A DNA stretch of 49,130 nucleotides from Chlorobium sp. (GTDB taxonomy: Bacteria > Bacteroidota > Chlorobiia > Chlorobiales > Chlorobiaceae): contig JANQHB010000049.1 in NCBI GenBank assembly GCA_028277225.1, positions 1 through 49,130 on the forward strand, given 5' to 3'. Positions 27,388 to 35,261 of this stretch are shown here, piece after piece. Each line of letters opens with the position of its first letter. The stretch's first letter is position 1. The notes below the pieces were generated by a model. It was not told where the DNA came from. It did not search any database and saw only the letters and a list, made by a program, of their open reading frames with translations. A program made the translations under genes and the position numbers.

Positions 27388-27572
27388 ATGTCATTGATCT
27401 ATGCAAAAGCTTTTATGGAACAGGTCATGAGGAGCAGGGAGTTGCAGGATCGTCTTGCCGCGTGCAGGAACAGGGAAGAGCGTTTCAGCCTTGCTAAAGA
27501 ACCTGGTTATACGTTTACCGCAGATGATTTGAAAAGTGCCGGGCAGAACTGAGTGATGATGAACTTGATGGG
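27388..27572 (+). pseudogene. Frameshifted Nif11-type leader peptide gene
   Basis: The ATG at 27388, with a perfect AAGGAGG site at 27375-27381, starts a 54-codon frame (MSLIYAKAFMEQVMRSRELQ) closely related to the two intact leaders downstream. After codon 51 the frame ends at TGA 27550. In the neighbouring frame from 27543 the similarity resumes as AELSDDELDG, matching the ELSDEDLDAVAGG of the intact genes. A single lost base near 27540 explains this. The Gly-Gly cleavage site is not preserved even after correcting the frame, so the gene is probably dead. Confidence 0.7.
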
Positions 27573-27670
27573 TTTTTGACAACGTTTTTGTTTTGGTGTT
27601 TCTGCACGTTTAAGTGGATAATGCGGTTTTATATTTATGCATTTAAATCCTTGATCAGGGAGGAACCGAT

Positions 27671-27904
27671 ATGTCTCTAGATCAGGCAAAAGCTTTTATG
27701 GCCCTTGTTTCAGGCGATAAAGAGCTGCAGGTAAGGCTGGGAGCATGCGACTCCAGTGCAGAGCGATTTATTATGGCGAGGGAGCTTGGCTTTACCTTTT
27801 CTGCCGAAGAACTTAAACTTGCCAGGACGGAGTTATCGGATGAAGATCTCGATGCTGTTGCCGGTGGTGAAGACTTTTACAGCATTTTTTTTGACGGCCC
27901 ATGA
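27671..27904 (+). CDS. Nif11-type leader precursor peptide 1 (Gly-Gly leader, 11-residue core)
   Basis: The 77-residue precursor has a long leader (MSLDQAKAFMALVSGDKELQ onwards) with the Nif11-like helical pattern and the terminal motif LSDEDLDAVAGG. A short core, EDFYSIFFDGP, rich in aromatic and acidic residues, follows. A GGGAGG-like ribosome-binding site lies ahead of the ATG. The C39 transporter at 21550 should cut after the Gly-Gly. The core has no cysteine and one serine, so a lanthipeptide is unlikely. A hairpin follows 4 bases after the stop. Confidence 0.85.
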   Translation: MSLDQAKAFMALVSGDKELQVRLGACDSSAERFIMARELGFTFSAEELKLARTELSDEDLDAVAGGEDFYSIFFDGP

Positions 27905-27907
27905 CAG

Positions 27908-27944
27908 TCAGGCCCGGTTTGGTTTTTATGGCCAGGGGGCCTGA
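27908..27944 (+). terminator. Hairpin behind precursor peptide 1
   Basis: TCAGGCCC (27908-27915) pairs perfectly with GGGCCTGA (27937-27944). The loop is 21 bases and no T run follows, so it may protect the 3' end of the peptide message rather than terminate it. Confidence 0.4.
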
Positions 27945-28074
27945 AGAGGTGTGATTGCATTGGCCTCGATCTATCCGGCTCGCTGTACTGTCACGTGTTG
28001 CAGTTTCATGTCCGGTAAGAAGTGATTCCAATTGATAGAGCTCGTTATAACTCATACCAGCAAGGGAGTTGTCT

Positions 28075-28332
28075 ATGTCTGTTGAGCACGCAAAAGCGTT
28101 TTTGACAAGAGTTGCCGATGACGGTCTGTTGAGGGATCGGCTTTCGGCCTGCCGGAGTATCGAACAGCGTTTTGAAATTGTTCGGGAAGCGGGTTTTTTA
28201 TTTACTCTCGATGAACTGAACGATGCCAGAACAGTTCTCTCGGACGAGGATCTCGATGCTGTAGCCGGAGGTGTTTTCATGGGCGGCAAAGGGCTTTCTG
28301 ATTTTTGTTTTACGGATATCAACTTTTTCTGA
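28075..28332 (+). CDS. Nif11-type leader precursor peptide 2 (Gly-Gly leader, 19-residue core)
   Basis: I start at ATG 28075 because GGGAG at 28064-28068 is well placed; a TTG two codons earlier is less likely. The 85-residue peptide has a leader paralogous to peptide 1 (MSVEHAKAFLTRVADDG, ending LSDEDLDAVAGG) and a core VFMGGKGLSDFCFTDINFF. The leader halves are similar while the cores differ completely, the usual sign of several substrates sharing one exporter. The core has one cysteine and several phenylalanines. Confidence 0.85.
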   Translation: MSVEHAKAFLTRVADDGLLRDRLSACRSIEQRFEIVREAGFLFTLDELNDARTVLSDEDLDAVAGGVFMGGKGLSDFCFTDINFF

Positions 28333-28610
28333 CGGGGAAGGTTGTTTCAGCCAATCGGTGTGGCAAATCTGTTCCTGTCCGGAGTTATTCTGCACCGGAT
28401 GAGCCCCTGCAATGTGAGGCCGGTAGTGTAAAGCCGAAAGGTGACTTGCAGGAAAAAAAGAGTCTGTACGGAATAACGGCCGGTGCCCCTGAAGCCATTG
28501 TGCTGTTTGTTGTACAGCGGTGCAATCTTCGATGTACCTATTGTTGCGGCGGGGGCGGACAATACGATGTTTCCGGGAGTATGGATGAAAAGACCTTCAT
28601 GCATGTATGA
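28305..28610 (+). pseudogene. N-terminal remnant of a radical SAM peptide maturase
   Basis: The open frame has no ATG start. It contains VVQRCNLRCTYC, the CxxxCxxC iron-sulfur motif of radical SAM enzymes, followed by a glycine-rich stretch and MDEKTF, as in SPASM-type peptide maturases. It stops at 28610, far short of the roughly 400 residues expected, and the usual tyrosine-glycine-aspartate-glycine after the cluster motif is altered to CGGGG. The beginning overlaps the end of precursor 2. Family members are known to accompany Nif11-type leaders. I interpret it as a decayed maturase. Confidence 0.65.
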
Positions 28611-28923
28611 ACACGCCCGGGGATACCGGCGATATCAGAATCCCTTCGGAACGGACCTGTGCCTGCGAAAAGAAGAGGGCGGAACAGCAAATGGTTCTCT
28701 GGACATTCCTGAGCAGGGATGATCTGCAATGGTTCGGGATGGAAGATATCATTCCGGTACAGAGCTGTATGCTGGATTTTGGCTGAGAACAATGGTTTTC
28801 TCAAGCGTTCGCAGTCGAAATCCGTTTTCTTTGCGGGGCGAAGTTTTTGAGTAAGTCGATTTCTTTTTATACTTCCGTGATTCAGTTTTGATTCCAACCA
28901 TACAATCAAGCGTAATCCGGATC
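28611..28923. other. Decayed sequence between the radical SAM remnant and the autotransporter
   Basis: Short open frames shift between reading frames here, including one that continues past the remnant in another frame to about 28722. None has a recognisable domain or start. This fits the degraded remainder of the maturase or a lost neighbour. The autotransporter promoter probably lies near its end. Confidence 0.4.
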
Positions 28924-31764
28924 ATGTTAGTGTCCCGCAGAATTTTTCTTGTTCTTCTCTTACTGATTGCCATGTCCTTTGCTCTCCATGCAGGAGAGTT
29001 TGACGTTACCACGACAGACGATGCAGGCGGGGGATCGCTCAGGGAGGCGGTGGAATCGGTCAACAACACTGCCGATCCTGCAAACACCATAAGATTCAGG
29101 ACATCGGGCACAATCAGGCTCGAAGCTCCCCTTGAAGACATTCTTTATCCTGTTGTTTTTGAACCGGACGGCAACAGCGTTACGGTTGAAGCGCATCGGG
29201 ATGATTATGAAGGATCGGTGCTGAAGACAGGTGCCGGCGATCCGTTGTTGTCATTTCCTGAGCATCTCGTGCTTTCCGTGACGGGGCCAAACAGTGTGGC
29301 CGGCCTGATGTCGGATAATGATATCGCGATCACCGGTGATCTTGCCGGAACAGCACGTGCTGAAGGGGATGGATATGCTGCCGCTCTCTATCCGGCCGAT
29401 GGCGGTCTTGTTATAGGAGGAGATCTTTCAGGAACGCTTTCTGTGACGTCTGGACGTGTATCATGGGGCGTTCGCTCGTTACAGGATATTACGATAGAAG
29501 GTGACCTGTCGGGTACGATCACTGCTGATTCCCGGGCAAACGCATATGGTTTGCATTCCTTTGATGGTGACATCATGATCGGTGGCGATCTTTCCGGTGA
29601 AGTGCAAGCCATTTCAGATAACAGTTTCTCTTTCGGACTGCATGCAGGAAGTGGGAGTGTTTTGATAAAAGGCGACCTTACCGGCACTGTTCGGGCACAG
29701 GCGAACGGGGTTGATGTCCGGGGGCTCGATGCCGGTGGCGGGGCGCTGACGATCGAAGGCGATTTGACGGGAACGGTCAGTGCGTCTTCAAACGGATTTC
29801 AGGTATTCGGACTTCATGCAGATGATGACTTGTCGATAGATGGAAATCTTTCCGGTTCAGTTGGCGCCGTCAGCAGTGAGGACGGAATGGTTGCCGGCCT
29901 GATAAGTCACGGGGGCTCGATATACGGAAGGTCTCCCGAAACTTCTCTTGTCGTTTCCGGCCTTGTCCGTGCAGAGGGTCAGGGGGCGGCCTCGGGTATC
30001 ATCAGCGATGACGGCATGAATCTTCTTGTCACCGGTACGGTGAGCGGTATCGACTACAGCGGCAATGGACTGGGTTATGCAATCCGTTCCGGCAAATTTT
30101 TCCGTTTCGGAGGGTATTATGATGATACCGGAGAGGTAACCGATATCGTTACCATTGCCGGTAATGGAGCACTTGTCGGAAACGTCCTGCTCGGAAACGG
30201 CCAGGATATCATGACGCTTTCCGATAACGCGGATATTGACGGCGTGCCGGAACTCAGCGGCGGAGGGGGTCAGGACCTCCTGTTGCTGGACAGATGGAAC
30301 GGGACGTTTGACGAGGCTGAAGTTGTTCATTGGGAAGAGATCATCGTGACAGGCGGTTCGGTTGCGGACCTCGGGAAGAGCAGAACGCTTGGCGGTTTCA
30401 GCGACGGAGCGTTCATGATGAAAATCGAGCATGGTTCGGTGCTCTCTGCAGTCGGTAATTCCCCCGGTCTTTACAGGGTGGAGGGTTATCTTGAAAACAG
30501 CGGCATGCTCGACATGCGTGACGGTGATGCCGACGATGAACTCAGAGTGACGGGTGACTATACCGGGGGAGGACGGATCGGTATGGATGTCGTTTTCGAC
30601 GAGGGGGATGCTGACCTCCTGATTGTTGACGGCAAGGTGAGCGGCGTGACAGCAATCGATATCCAATTTCAAGGAGCTGCTCTGCCGGGCAGCAGCATTG
30701 AGCTGGTCAGAGTGGCGGGTCAGAGCCTGCCGCAGGATTTTGTTGCAGGAGCGTTCAATGGCCCTTATGTTCTCGATCTGACAGAAGAAGACGGGGTTTG
30801 GTCTGTCATCAATTCAGGCTCTGTTCGTGATGAGGCGGCTGTGACACAAGGGGTCATGCCGTTTGTCGACCGCTTCAGCCGGATGCTTGTCCCGCGCTTT
30901 CATGAACGCCGTGCGTATGGATGGGGTCTGGATAAGGCCGGCGCATCAGGTCCCTGGTGGATGCAAACGGACGGAAGCAGTTTCAGTCTCGGTCTCGAAG
31001 GTGATGCTGCTGCAACTCTAGACGGTCATGCGGTTCTCCTGCGGGTCGGTTATGATCTCCTTCGGGACAACGTCGGTGAAAAACATGTTTCGGCAGGACT
31101 CTTTGCCGGGACAGGCTATCAGCATGCCGATGTCCTGGTGCACGGGGACGAGACTGTGGCCGGAGGCCTCGAACAGACATCCTGGTATGGGGGGCTCTAT
31201 GCCTGCACAGACGCCCCTGGGAAGTACTTTGTAGAGACCGTTCTGCAGGCGGTCTATCATGACGTCGAGTCAGAGTATCAATCGGAAGAGCGTTTCGGCA
31301 GTTCACTCTGGCACTACCTCGTGTCGTTCGAGACCGGTTTTTCGGTTCCGCTCAACCCGGACATTCGTGTCGAACCGCATGTCCACTTTCTTTACCGTTC
31401 AATCGGCGGGTTTGATCTGCAAGCACCGTTTGACCAGGTTACTGTTGAGGATCATGACGGGTTGACGGGACTGTTGGGGATAGGCTTTTTTCTTGACAAC
31501 AAGTACGGTTCGATCAGTCCTTTTCTGGAAATTGACCTGATAAAAGATTTCGGCGGAAAGGCTGGAGCAGCATACGTATCGACAGGCACTGACCTTGCGA
31601 CCGGTGCAGAGGATCTCATGATCGAAAGCACAATCGGCATCAGGGGAAGGTTGTCTGCAGACGGCGCTTCAGGCTACTACCTGAAAGCGGGATTGTCGTA
31701 CGGTCTCGACGGGGCGGGATCACGCGAATACATGCTTTCGACAGGGGTTCGGGCGGAACTTTAA
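28924..31764 (+). CDS. Autotransporter with repeat-containing passenger and C-terminal beta-barrel
   Basis: I take ATG 28924 (MLVSRRIFLVLLLLIAMSFA), giving 946 residues with a clear signal peptide cut near AFALHA/GEF; a TTG at 28888 would add 12 residues. The mature N-terminus (DVTTTDDAGGGSLREAVESV) resembles the start of right-handed beta-helix surface proteins. Seven copies of a GDLSGT-like unit, about 30-37 residues apart, lie at roughly residues 135-320. The last about 290 residues have the alternating, aromatic-rich pattern of an autotransporter barrel (from about WWMQTDGSSFSLGLEGD to the terminal STGVRAEL). The passenger is expected on the cell surface. The target is unknown. Confidence 0.82.
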   Translation: MLVSRRIFLVLLLLIAMSFALHAGEFDVTTTDDAGGGSLREAVESVNNTADPANTIRFRTSGTIRLEAPLEDILYPVVFEPDGNSVTVEAHRDDYEGSVLKTGAGDPLLSFPEHLVLSVTGPNSVAGLMSDNDIAITGDLAGTARAEGDGYAAALYPADGGLVIGGDLSGTLSVTSGRVSWGVRSLQDITIEGDLSGTITADSRANAYGLHSFDGDIMIGGDLSGEVQAISDNSFSFGLHAGSGSVLIKGDLTGTVRAQANGVDVRGLDAGGGALTIEGDLTGTVSASSNGFQVFGLHADDDLSIDGNLSGSVGAVSSEDGMVAGLISHGGSIYGRSPETSLVVSGLVRAEGQGAASGIISDDGMNLLVTGTVSGIDYSGNGLGYAIRSGKFFRFGGYYDDTGEVTDIVTIAGNGALVGNVLLGNGQDIMTLSDNADIDGVPELSGGGGQDLLLLDRWNGTFDEAEVVHWEEIIVTGGSVADLGKSRTLGGFSDGAFMMKIEHGSVLSAVGNSPGLYRVEGYLENSGMLDMRDGDADDELRVTGDYTGGGRIGMDVVFDEGDADLLIVDGKVSGVTAIDIQFQGAALPGSSIELVRVAGQSLPQDFVAGAFNGPYVLDLTEEDGVWSVINSGSVRDEAAVTQGVMPFVDRFSRMLVPRFHERRAYGWGLDKAGASGPWWMQTDGSSFSLGLEGDAAATLDGHAVLLRVGYDLLRDNVGEKHVSAGLFAGTGYQHADVLVHGDETVAGGLEQTSWYGGLYACTDAPGKYFVETVLQAVYHDVESEYQSEERFGSSLWHYLVSFETGFSVPLNPDIRVEPHVHFLYRSIGGFDLQAPFDQVTVEDHDGLTGLLGIGFFLDNKYGSISPFLEIDLIKDFGGKAGAAYVSTGTDLATGAEDLMIESTIGIRGRLSADGASGYYLKAGLSYGLDGAGSREYMLSTGVRAEL

Positions 31765-31783
31765 CAACAAAACAATCGGAAAA

Positions 31784-32944
31784 ATGCTTGGAAGCCGCAT
31801 GGTAAAAACTCTGTTTCTCTGCATCCTGGTTTCGGGAAGTTTGGTCTGCCCGGCTGGTTCTCTCTCGGGAATGGCAAAACCGCAAACGTCGGCTGAATCA
31901 GGAGGAGCCGGGTATTATGAGGCGGTGTCGGACCTGAAAAACATAATCCGCACTACTTCGTCAGTCAGAACAGATATCGAAAAAGCCTTGCAACTGGTGC
32001 CGAAAGCCTCTTTCTGGTATGGGAAAAATACGGATGACTTTATCGCTTTTTTCGGTGAGTGGCTTGTGTACAATCCTCTGCCTGATGCCCCCGGCAAATA
32101 TATCAGGCCGTTTGACGAACTGGCAAATTCAGGAGCGGGGGATATCCTGTTCAACAACAACGTGTTCAGCTCCTGGTTTATCGAATTCGTCAATGCCCGT
32201 GGTGACTATCTGAAAACACCGGCTTCTTCAGCCACGCTCGGTAAATGGATGGCCTATCCCGACGTACATATCGATGATTATCAGGTTCCTGAAAAAGGGT
32301 TCAAAACATTCAATGACTTCTTTCTGAGGAAAATAAAGCAGGGGGCAAGGCCGCTTGGGGGTGAGGGGAATCCCTCGGTCATTGTATCTCCCGCGGACGG
32401 TTCGATCTGCGAGATTTACGCAAAGGACCTCGATTCGAATTTCCGGGTAAAAAGGGATGTGATAAATATTCGTCAGACGCTCAACAACAGCCCTTATGCT
32501 GAACGGTTCATCGGCGGAAGGGTATTCGATATCCTCTTGTGGTTTACAGATTATCATCACTTTCATGCTCCGGTAACGGGAAAGATCGTCGAGATCGGGG
32601 AGTACTCCGGTTCCTATAATTATGACTTCGCCCATGTTGACTGGTATCATGAACTCGCCAAACATAAACGTACCTGCTATGTCATCGATTCCGAAAAATT
32701 CGGCCTCGTCGCCATGATCCCGGTCGGTTTCTGGGGTGTCGGGTCAATAAAGAACGAGGTAAAAATCGGTGACCACATTCAAAAAGGACAGAAAATAGGC
32801 CATTTCGACTATGGCGGTTCCTCGATACTGCTTGTTTTCGAACCAGGGGCTGTCGAGATGTTATTGCCCGTTCCCGCAAGGGAGACCGGAGATGAAGGTT
32901 ACCCGGTGAAGGTACAGCAGAAAATAGGTGAGGCGGCCAGATAA
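31784..32944 (+). CDS. Exported phosphatidylserine decarboxylase-family protein
   Basis: The 386-residue protein has a signal-like N-terminus (hydrophobic at about residues 9-25 after MLGSRMVK). A second in-frame ATG at 31799 is an equally good start. The family core is complete. SPADGSICEIYAKD near 205 holds the catalytic aspartate region. WFTDYHHFHAPVTG near 250 holds the histidine. YGGSSILLVFEPG near 346 supplies the serine that would become the pyruvoyl group after self-cleavage. Family members decarboxylate phosphatidylserine or related serine-containing substrates. A secreted form is unusual. It follows the autotransporter by 19 bases, so both may be cotranscribed. Confidence 0.75.
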   Translation: MLGSRMVKTLFLCILVSGSLVCPAGSLSGMAKPQTSAESGGAGYYEAVSDLKNIIRTTSSVRTDIEKALQLVPKASFWYGKNTDDFIAFFGEWLVYNPLPDAPGKYIRPFDELANSGAGDILFNNNVFSSWFIEFVNARGDYLKTPASSATLGKWMAYPDVHIDDYQVPEKGFKTFNDFFLRKIKQGARPLGGEGNPSVIVSPADGSICEIYAKDLDSNFRVKRDVINIRQTLNNSPYAERFIGGRVFDILLWFTDYHHFHAPVTGKIVEIGEYSGSYNYDFAHVDWYHELAKHKRTCYVIDSEKFGLVAMIPVGFWGVGSIKNEVKIGDHIQKGQKIGHFDYGGSSILLVFEPGAVEMLLPVPARETGDEGYPVKVQQKIGEAAR

Positions 32945-33167
32945 GGTTTTCTGCCGGGATATCACTGCAAGGCTCTCAACTGGTTTATGATGTACCGGTG
33001 GGGGTTGATTCCTTATCATAGTCGGTATGACATTCATTTCAGCATTGGTTATTGTTCCAAGTGGAATGCTGCCTTATTGATTTCGAGTGTTTGTCGATAT
33101 GTTTTTTCTGCATTCAATGCTGTCGATGGGTCGCTATAAAATATATATTTGATTATTGTTCGTGCAG

Positions 33168-33836
33168 TTATTCAGTATGCTGATTCTGTTTGGTTTTTCT
33201 GGCAACAATAACATACTCTTTACATGTTTTATCTTTTTTTATTATATGGTTTTCATATGAACTCCATTCTACTTCAATATAGTCACTATAAGCATTTTTA
33301 AACCTGCTTGATAATTCAGTTTTTGTGTTTTCATTTTTGTCGATAAAAACATGATTGTGTATATATGCTCTTTCGTTAGGATGAATTAAATCCAAAAAAT
33401 ATATCCCTTGCAATGCTTTGTTATTATAACCAAGAAACTTTTCAAATGATCTTGTGAATTCATCGAGAATAAGATTACAGTTTAGAACAGCATATGCATC
33501 AAATGGTGTGGAATGTGTGGCATCCAGTTGCTTATAGAGAAGTTGCAGTCTTCTCATAATTGCCTCCATTTCAAGTTTGTAGCTTGAAGTCATAAGGTGT
33601 GTTCCAAGACCACTTATTGTTGTATTCCTTTTTCCATACATGATCCAGTCGACATCAGCTCCATCATTTTCCAATTTTTCCAGCAATTTTTTGCCTGGAA
33701 TACTTTTGCCTTTTAGGTAAGGCCCCATTTGTGCAGGGTATTTGATCCCTGTTGCCCGACAAAATGCACTGATAGAGCCATGCTTTTTTAGGATATATTC
33801 CCGAAGCCTGTAATTGAAGTCCTTGTAAATTTTCAT
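33168..33836 (-). CDS. CI-like helix-turn-helix and PAS domain regulator
   Basis: In this 222-residue protein, residues about 8-65 look like a phage CI/XRE-type DNA-binding domain (YILKKHGSISAFCRATGIKY, with GADVDWIMYGK after it). Residues about 110-215 look like a PAS domain (AVLNCNLILDEFTRSFEKFLGYNN and LDLIHPNERAYIHNH). The codons are much more AT-rich than the housekeeping genes. It faces away from the gas vesicle locus about 1 kb upstream and could be its regulator or part of a transferred segment. No ligand can be predicted. Confidence 0.7.
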   Translation of the reverse strand: MKIYKDFNYRLREYILKKHGSISAFCRATGIKYPAQMGPYLKGKSIPGKKLLEKLENDGADVDWIMYGKRNTTISGLGTHLMTSSYKLEMEAIMRRLQLLYKQLDATHSTPFDAYAVLNCNLILDEFTRSFEKFLGYNNKALQGIYFLDLIHPNERAYIHNHVFIDKNENTKTELSSRFKNAYSDYIEVEWSSYENHIIKKDKTCKEYVIVARKTKQNQHTE

Positions 33837-34884
33837 GAATTACAACTGTTTTTTATGGGGGTTATGGGGCGTAGATTCTTTTCTCGGATAGAGTTATACA
33901 GCTTCGGTTATCTTTTGGTCTTCAGAAACAGAATTATGCCGTTACATGGAGCGGCGGACTCTTTATGGAGGTGTTTACGGGTTTATACTTGGGATCGTTG
34001 GTGTTTCTTTTGAAGGTGAAACATGACAGGTTTGTAGTACTTATTGACAATAAGATGTTTTTTAAAAATGCTTTGTGCGTAAAATATCTGTATTTTTGAT
34101 AAGGCGTTAAAGAGACGCTGTTCGTTCGAAATGGAAGTGCCCTGGATTTCGATGGTAGTCTTTTGAGACATATTATGCAAGAGAAATGCGTAGTTGGGCA
34201 CTGTCTTTCCACTACGAGAGAGCGTGCAATAAGTCTTCAGCGAACAGTTTGCGATATTCTTGTGAACGTTACAATGTAATAAGTTATTGTATGTTTTGCA
34301 CTTTTGGAGGGTTTTTTGCTGTTCTTTGTTATAGGTGCATATGTATCATATATCAGAAAAACATAGGCTTTGCTTGTTGTAAGTATTTTTTGCTGATTAG
34401 TAGTGCACGATGAAAGAAAAAAATAAGGCTGGGGATCAGCAAGAAAATTCTGTGTTTATAAAGGTTTGTGCTATCTGGACTATTCGATCGCTAAATGAAG
34501 CGTGAGTGGTTAACCGATGATTTGTTCGGTATAATTGCATTCCCCTGCCCCCATGAAAAAATTAGCTGTTATATAAGCATATAACATTGACATTTTAAGG
34601 CATTATCAGAATCCTTTCCTGAGGCCTGTCTTAAGCACCTTATTTTTGCATAAGGGATGTGCATTTATGGTGAGATGTTCATTTTATTGCAGAGGGGTTT
34701 TTCATGGATAGATGCAACTGGGAAAATTATGGTATTGGCTATATGTGGTTTGCGTTGTCGGCTGTTTTACCCCTTGCGATGCATGGCAAAGCGGATGTAA
34801 GGGTGTTGCTGAGACGCGATTTTTATGCAGAGTATGCTCTTGGATGTTGTGCCCGGGAGCTTTTCCAAAAACAATAATAACCTG
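33837..34884. other. About 1 kb without a convincing gene upstream of gvpA
   Basis: The DNA is AT-rich and has no clear domain-encoding frame. Two weak small frames exist: 33983-34171 on the - strand (62 codons, MSQKTTIEIQGTSISNEQ, no ribosome-binding site) and 34704-34877 on the + strand (57 codons, MDRCNWENYGIGYMWFALSA). A TATAAT at 34530-34535 and a TTGACA at 34587-34592 do not form a paired promoter. The region must contain the gvpA promoter and possibly a long leader. Confidence 0.4.
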
Positions 34885-34900
34885 AAAAGGAGGTATAATT

Positions 34901-35107
34901 ATGGCAGTTGAAAAAACCATCGGGTCATCAAGTCTCGTTGAGGTGGTTGACCGCATTCTCGATAAAGGTGTCGTCATCGATGCTTGGGCCAGGGTATCGC
35001 TGGTTGGTATCGAGTTGCTTGCAGTAGAGGCAAGAGTTGTTGTTGCTTCTGTAGAGACCTATCTGAAGTATGCTGAAGCAATCGGTCTTACTGCTCGCGC
35101 AGCTTGA
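34901..35107 (+). CDS. gvpA: Gas vesicle structural protein GvpA
   Basis: The 68-residue main shell protein has the family sequence from residue 10 on (SLVEVVDRILDKGVVIDAWA, then LVGIELLAVEARVVVASVET). GvpA monomers stack into the ribs of the gas-filled, water-excluding shell that gives buoyancy. A perfect AAGGAGG at 34887-34893 lies seven bases ahead of the ATG, stronger than the sites of the other genes in the locus and fitting its need for high synthesis. A long hairpin lies between it and the next gene. Confidence 0.97.
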   Translation: MAVEKTIGSSSLVEVVDRILDKGVVIDAWARVSLVGIELLAVEARVVVASVETYLKYAEAIGLTARAA

Positions 35108-35133
35108 TGTTCTGAAAAGCTCAGGCCTGGGAT

Positions 35134-35199
35134 GAGATTTTGTTGCAAGCGTATCCTTGTTGCGGCCAAAAAGCAAGTATACGTTTCCAGTAAAATCTC
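35134..35199 (+). promoter_or_regulatory. Long two-stage hairpin between gvpA and the downstream gvp genes
   Basis: GAGATTTT (35134-35141) pairs perfectly with AAAATCTC (35192-35199). Nested inside, 35149-35159 pairs with 35174-35184 with one mismatch and one G-T pair. No T run follows. Such a structure would stabilise the upstream gvpA message or partly stop polymerase, giving much more GvpA than the minor proteins. That role is inferred. Confidence 0.6.
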
Positions 35200-35261
35200 G
35201 ATTGTTGGTTGTTTCCAGGAGGGTTGTCCTGGCAGTTAAGAGCTACATAATATTTTGAGTG

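Noticed and set aside
29388..29900. Repeated GATCTTTCCGG-like units as a CRISPR or DNA satellite
   Set aside because: They are in-frame codons of the GDLSGT protein repeats with irregular spacing and no conserved spacers.
29857..30672. 271-codon open frame on the - strand within the autotransporter gene
   Set aside because: The + strand frame has a signal peptide, repeats and barrel; the antisense frame has no domain character and mirrors codon bias.
34587..34615. Perfect TTGACA upstream of gvpA
   Set aside because: No acceptable -10 box lies 16-18 bases downstream.
34735..34760. Possible sigma-54 promoter upstream of gvpA (TTGGC...TTTGC)
   Set aside because: The spacing between the GG and GC elements is three bases too long.
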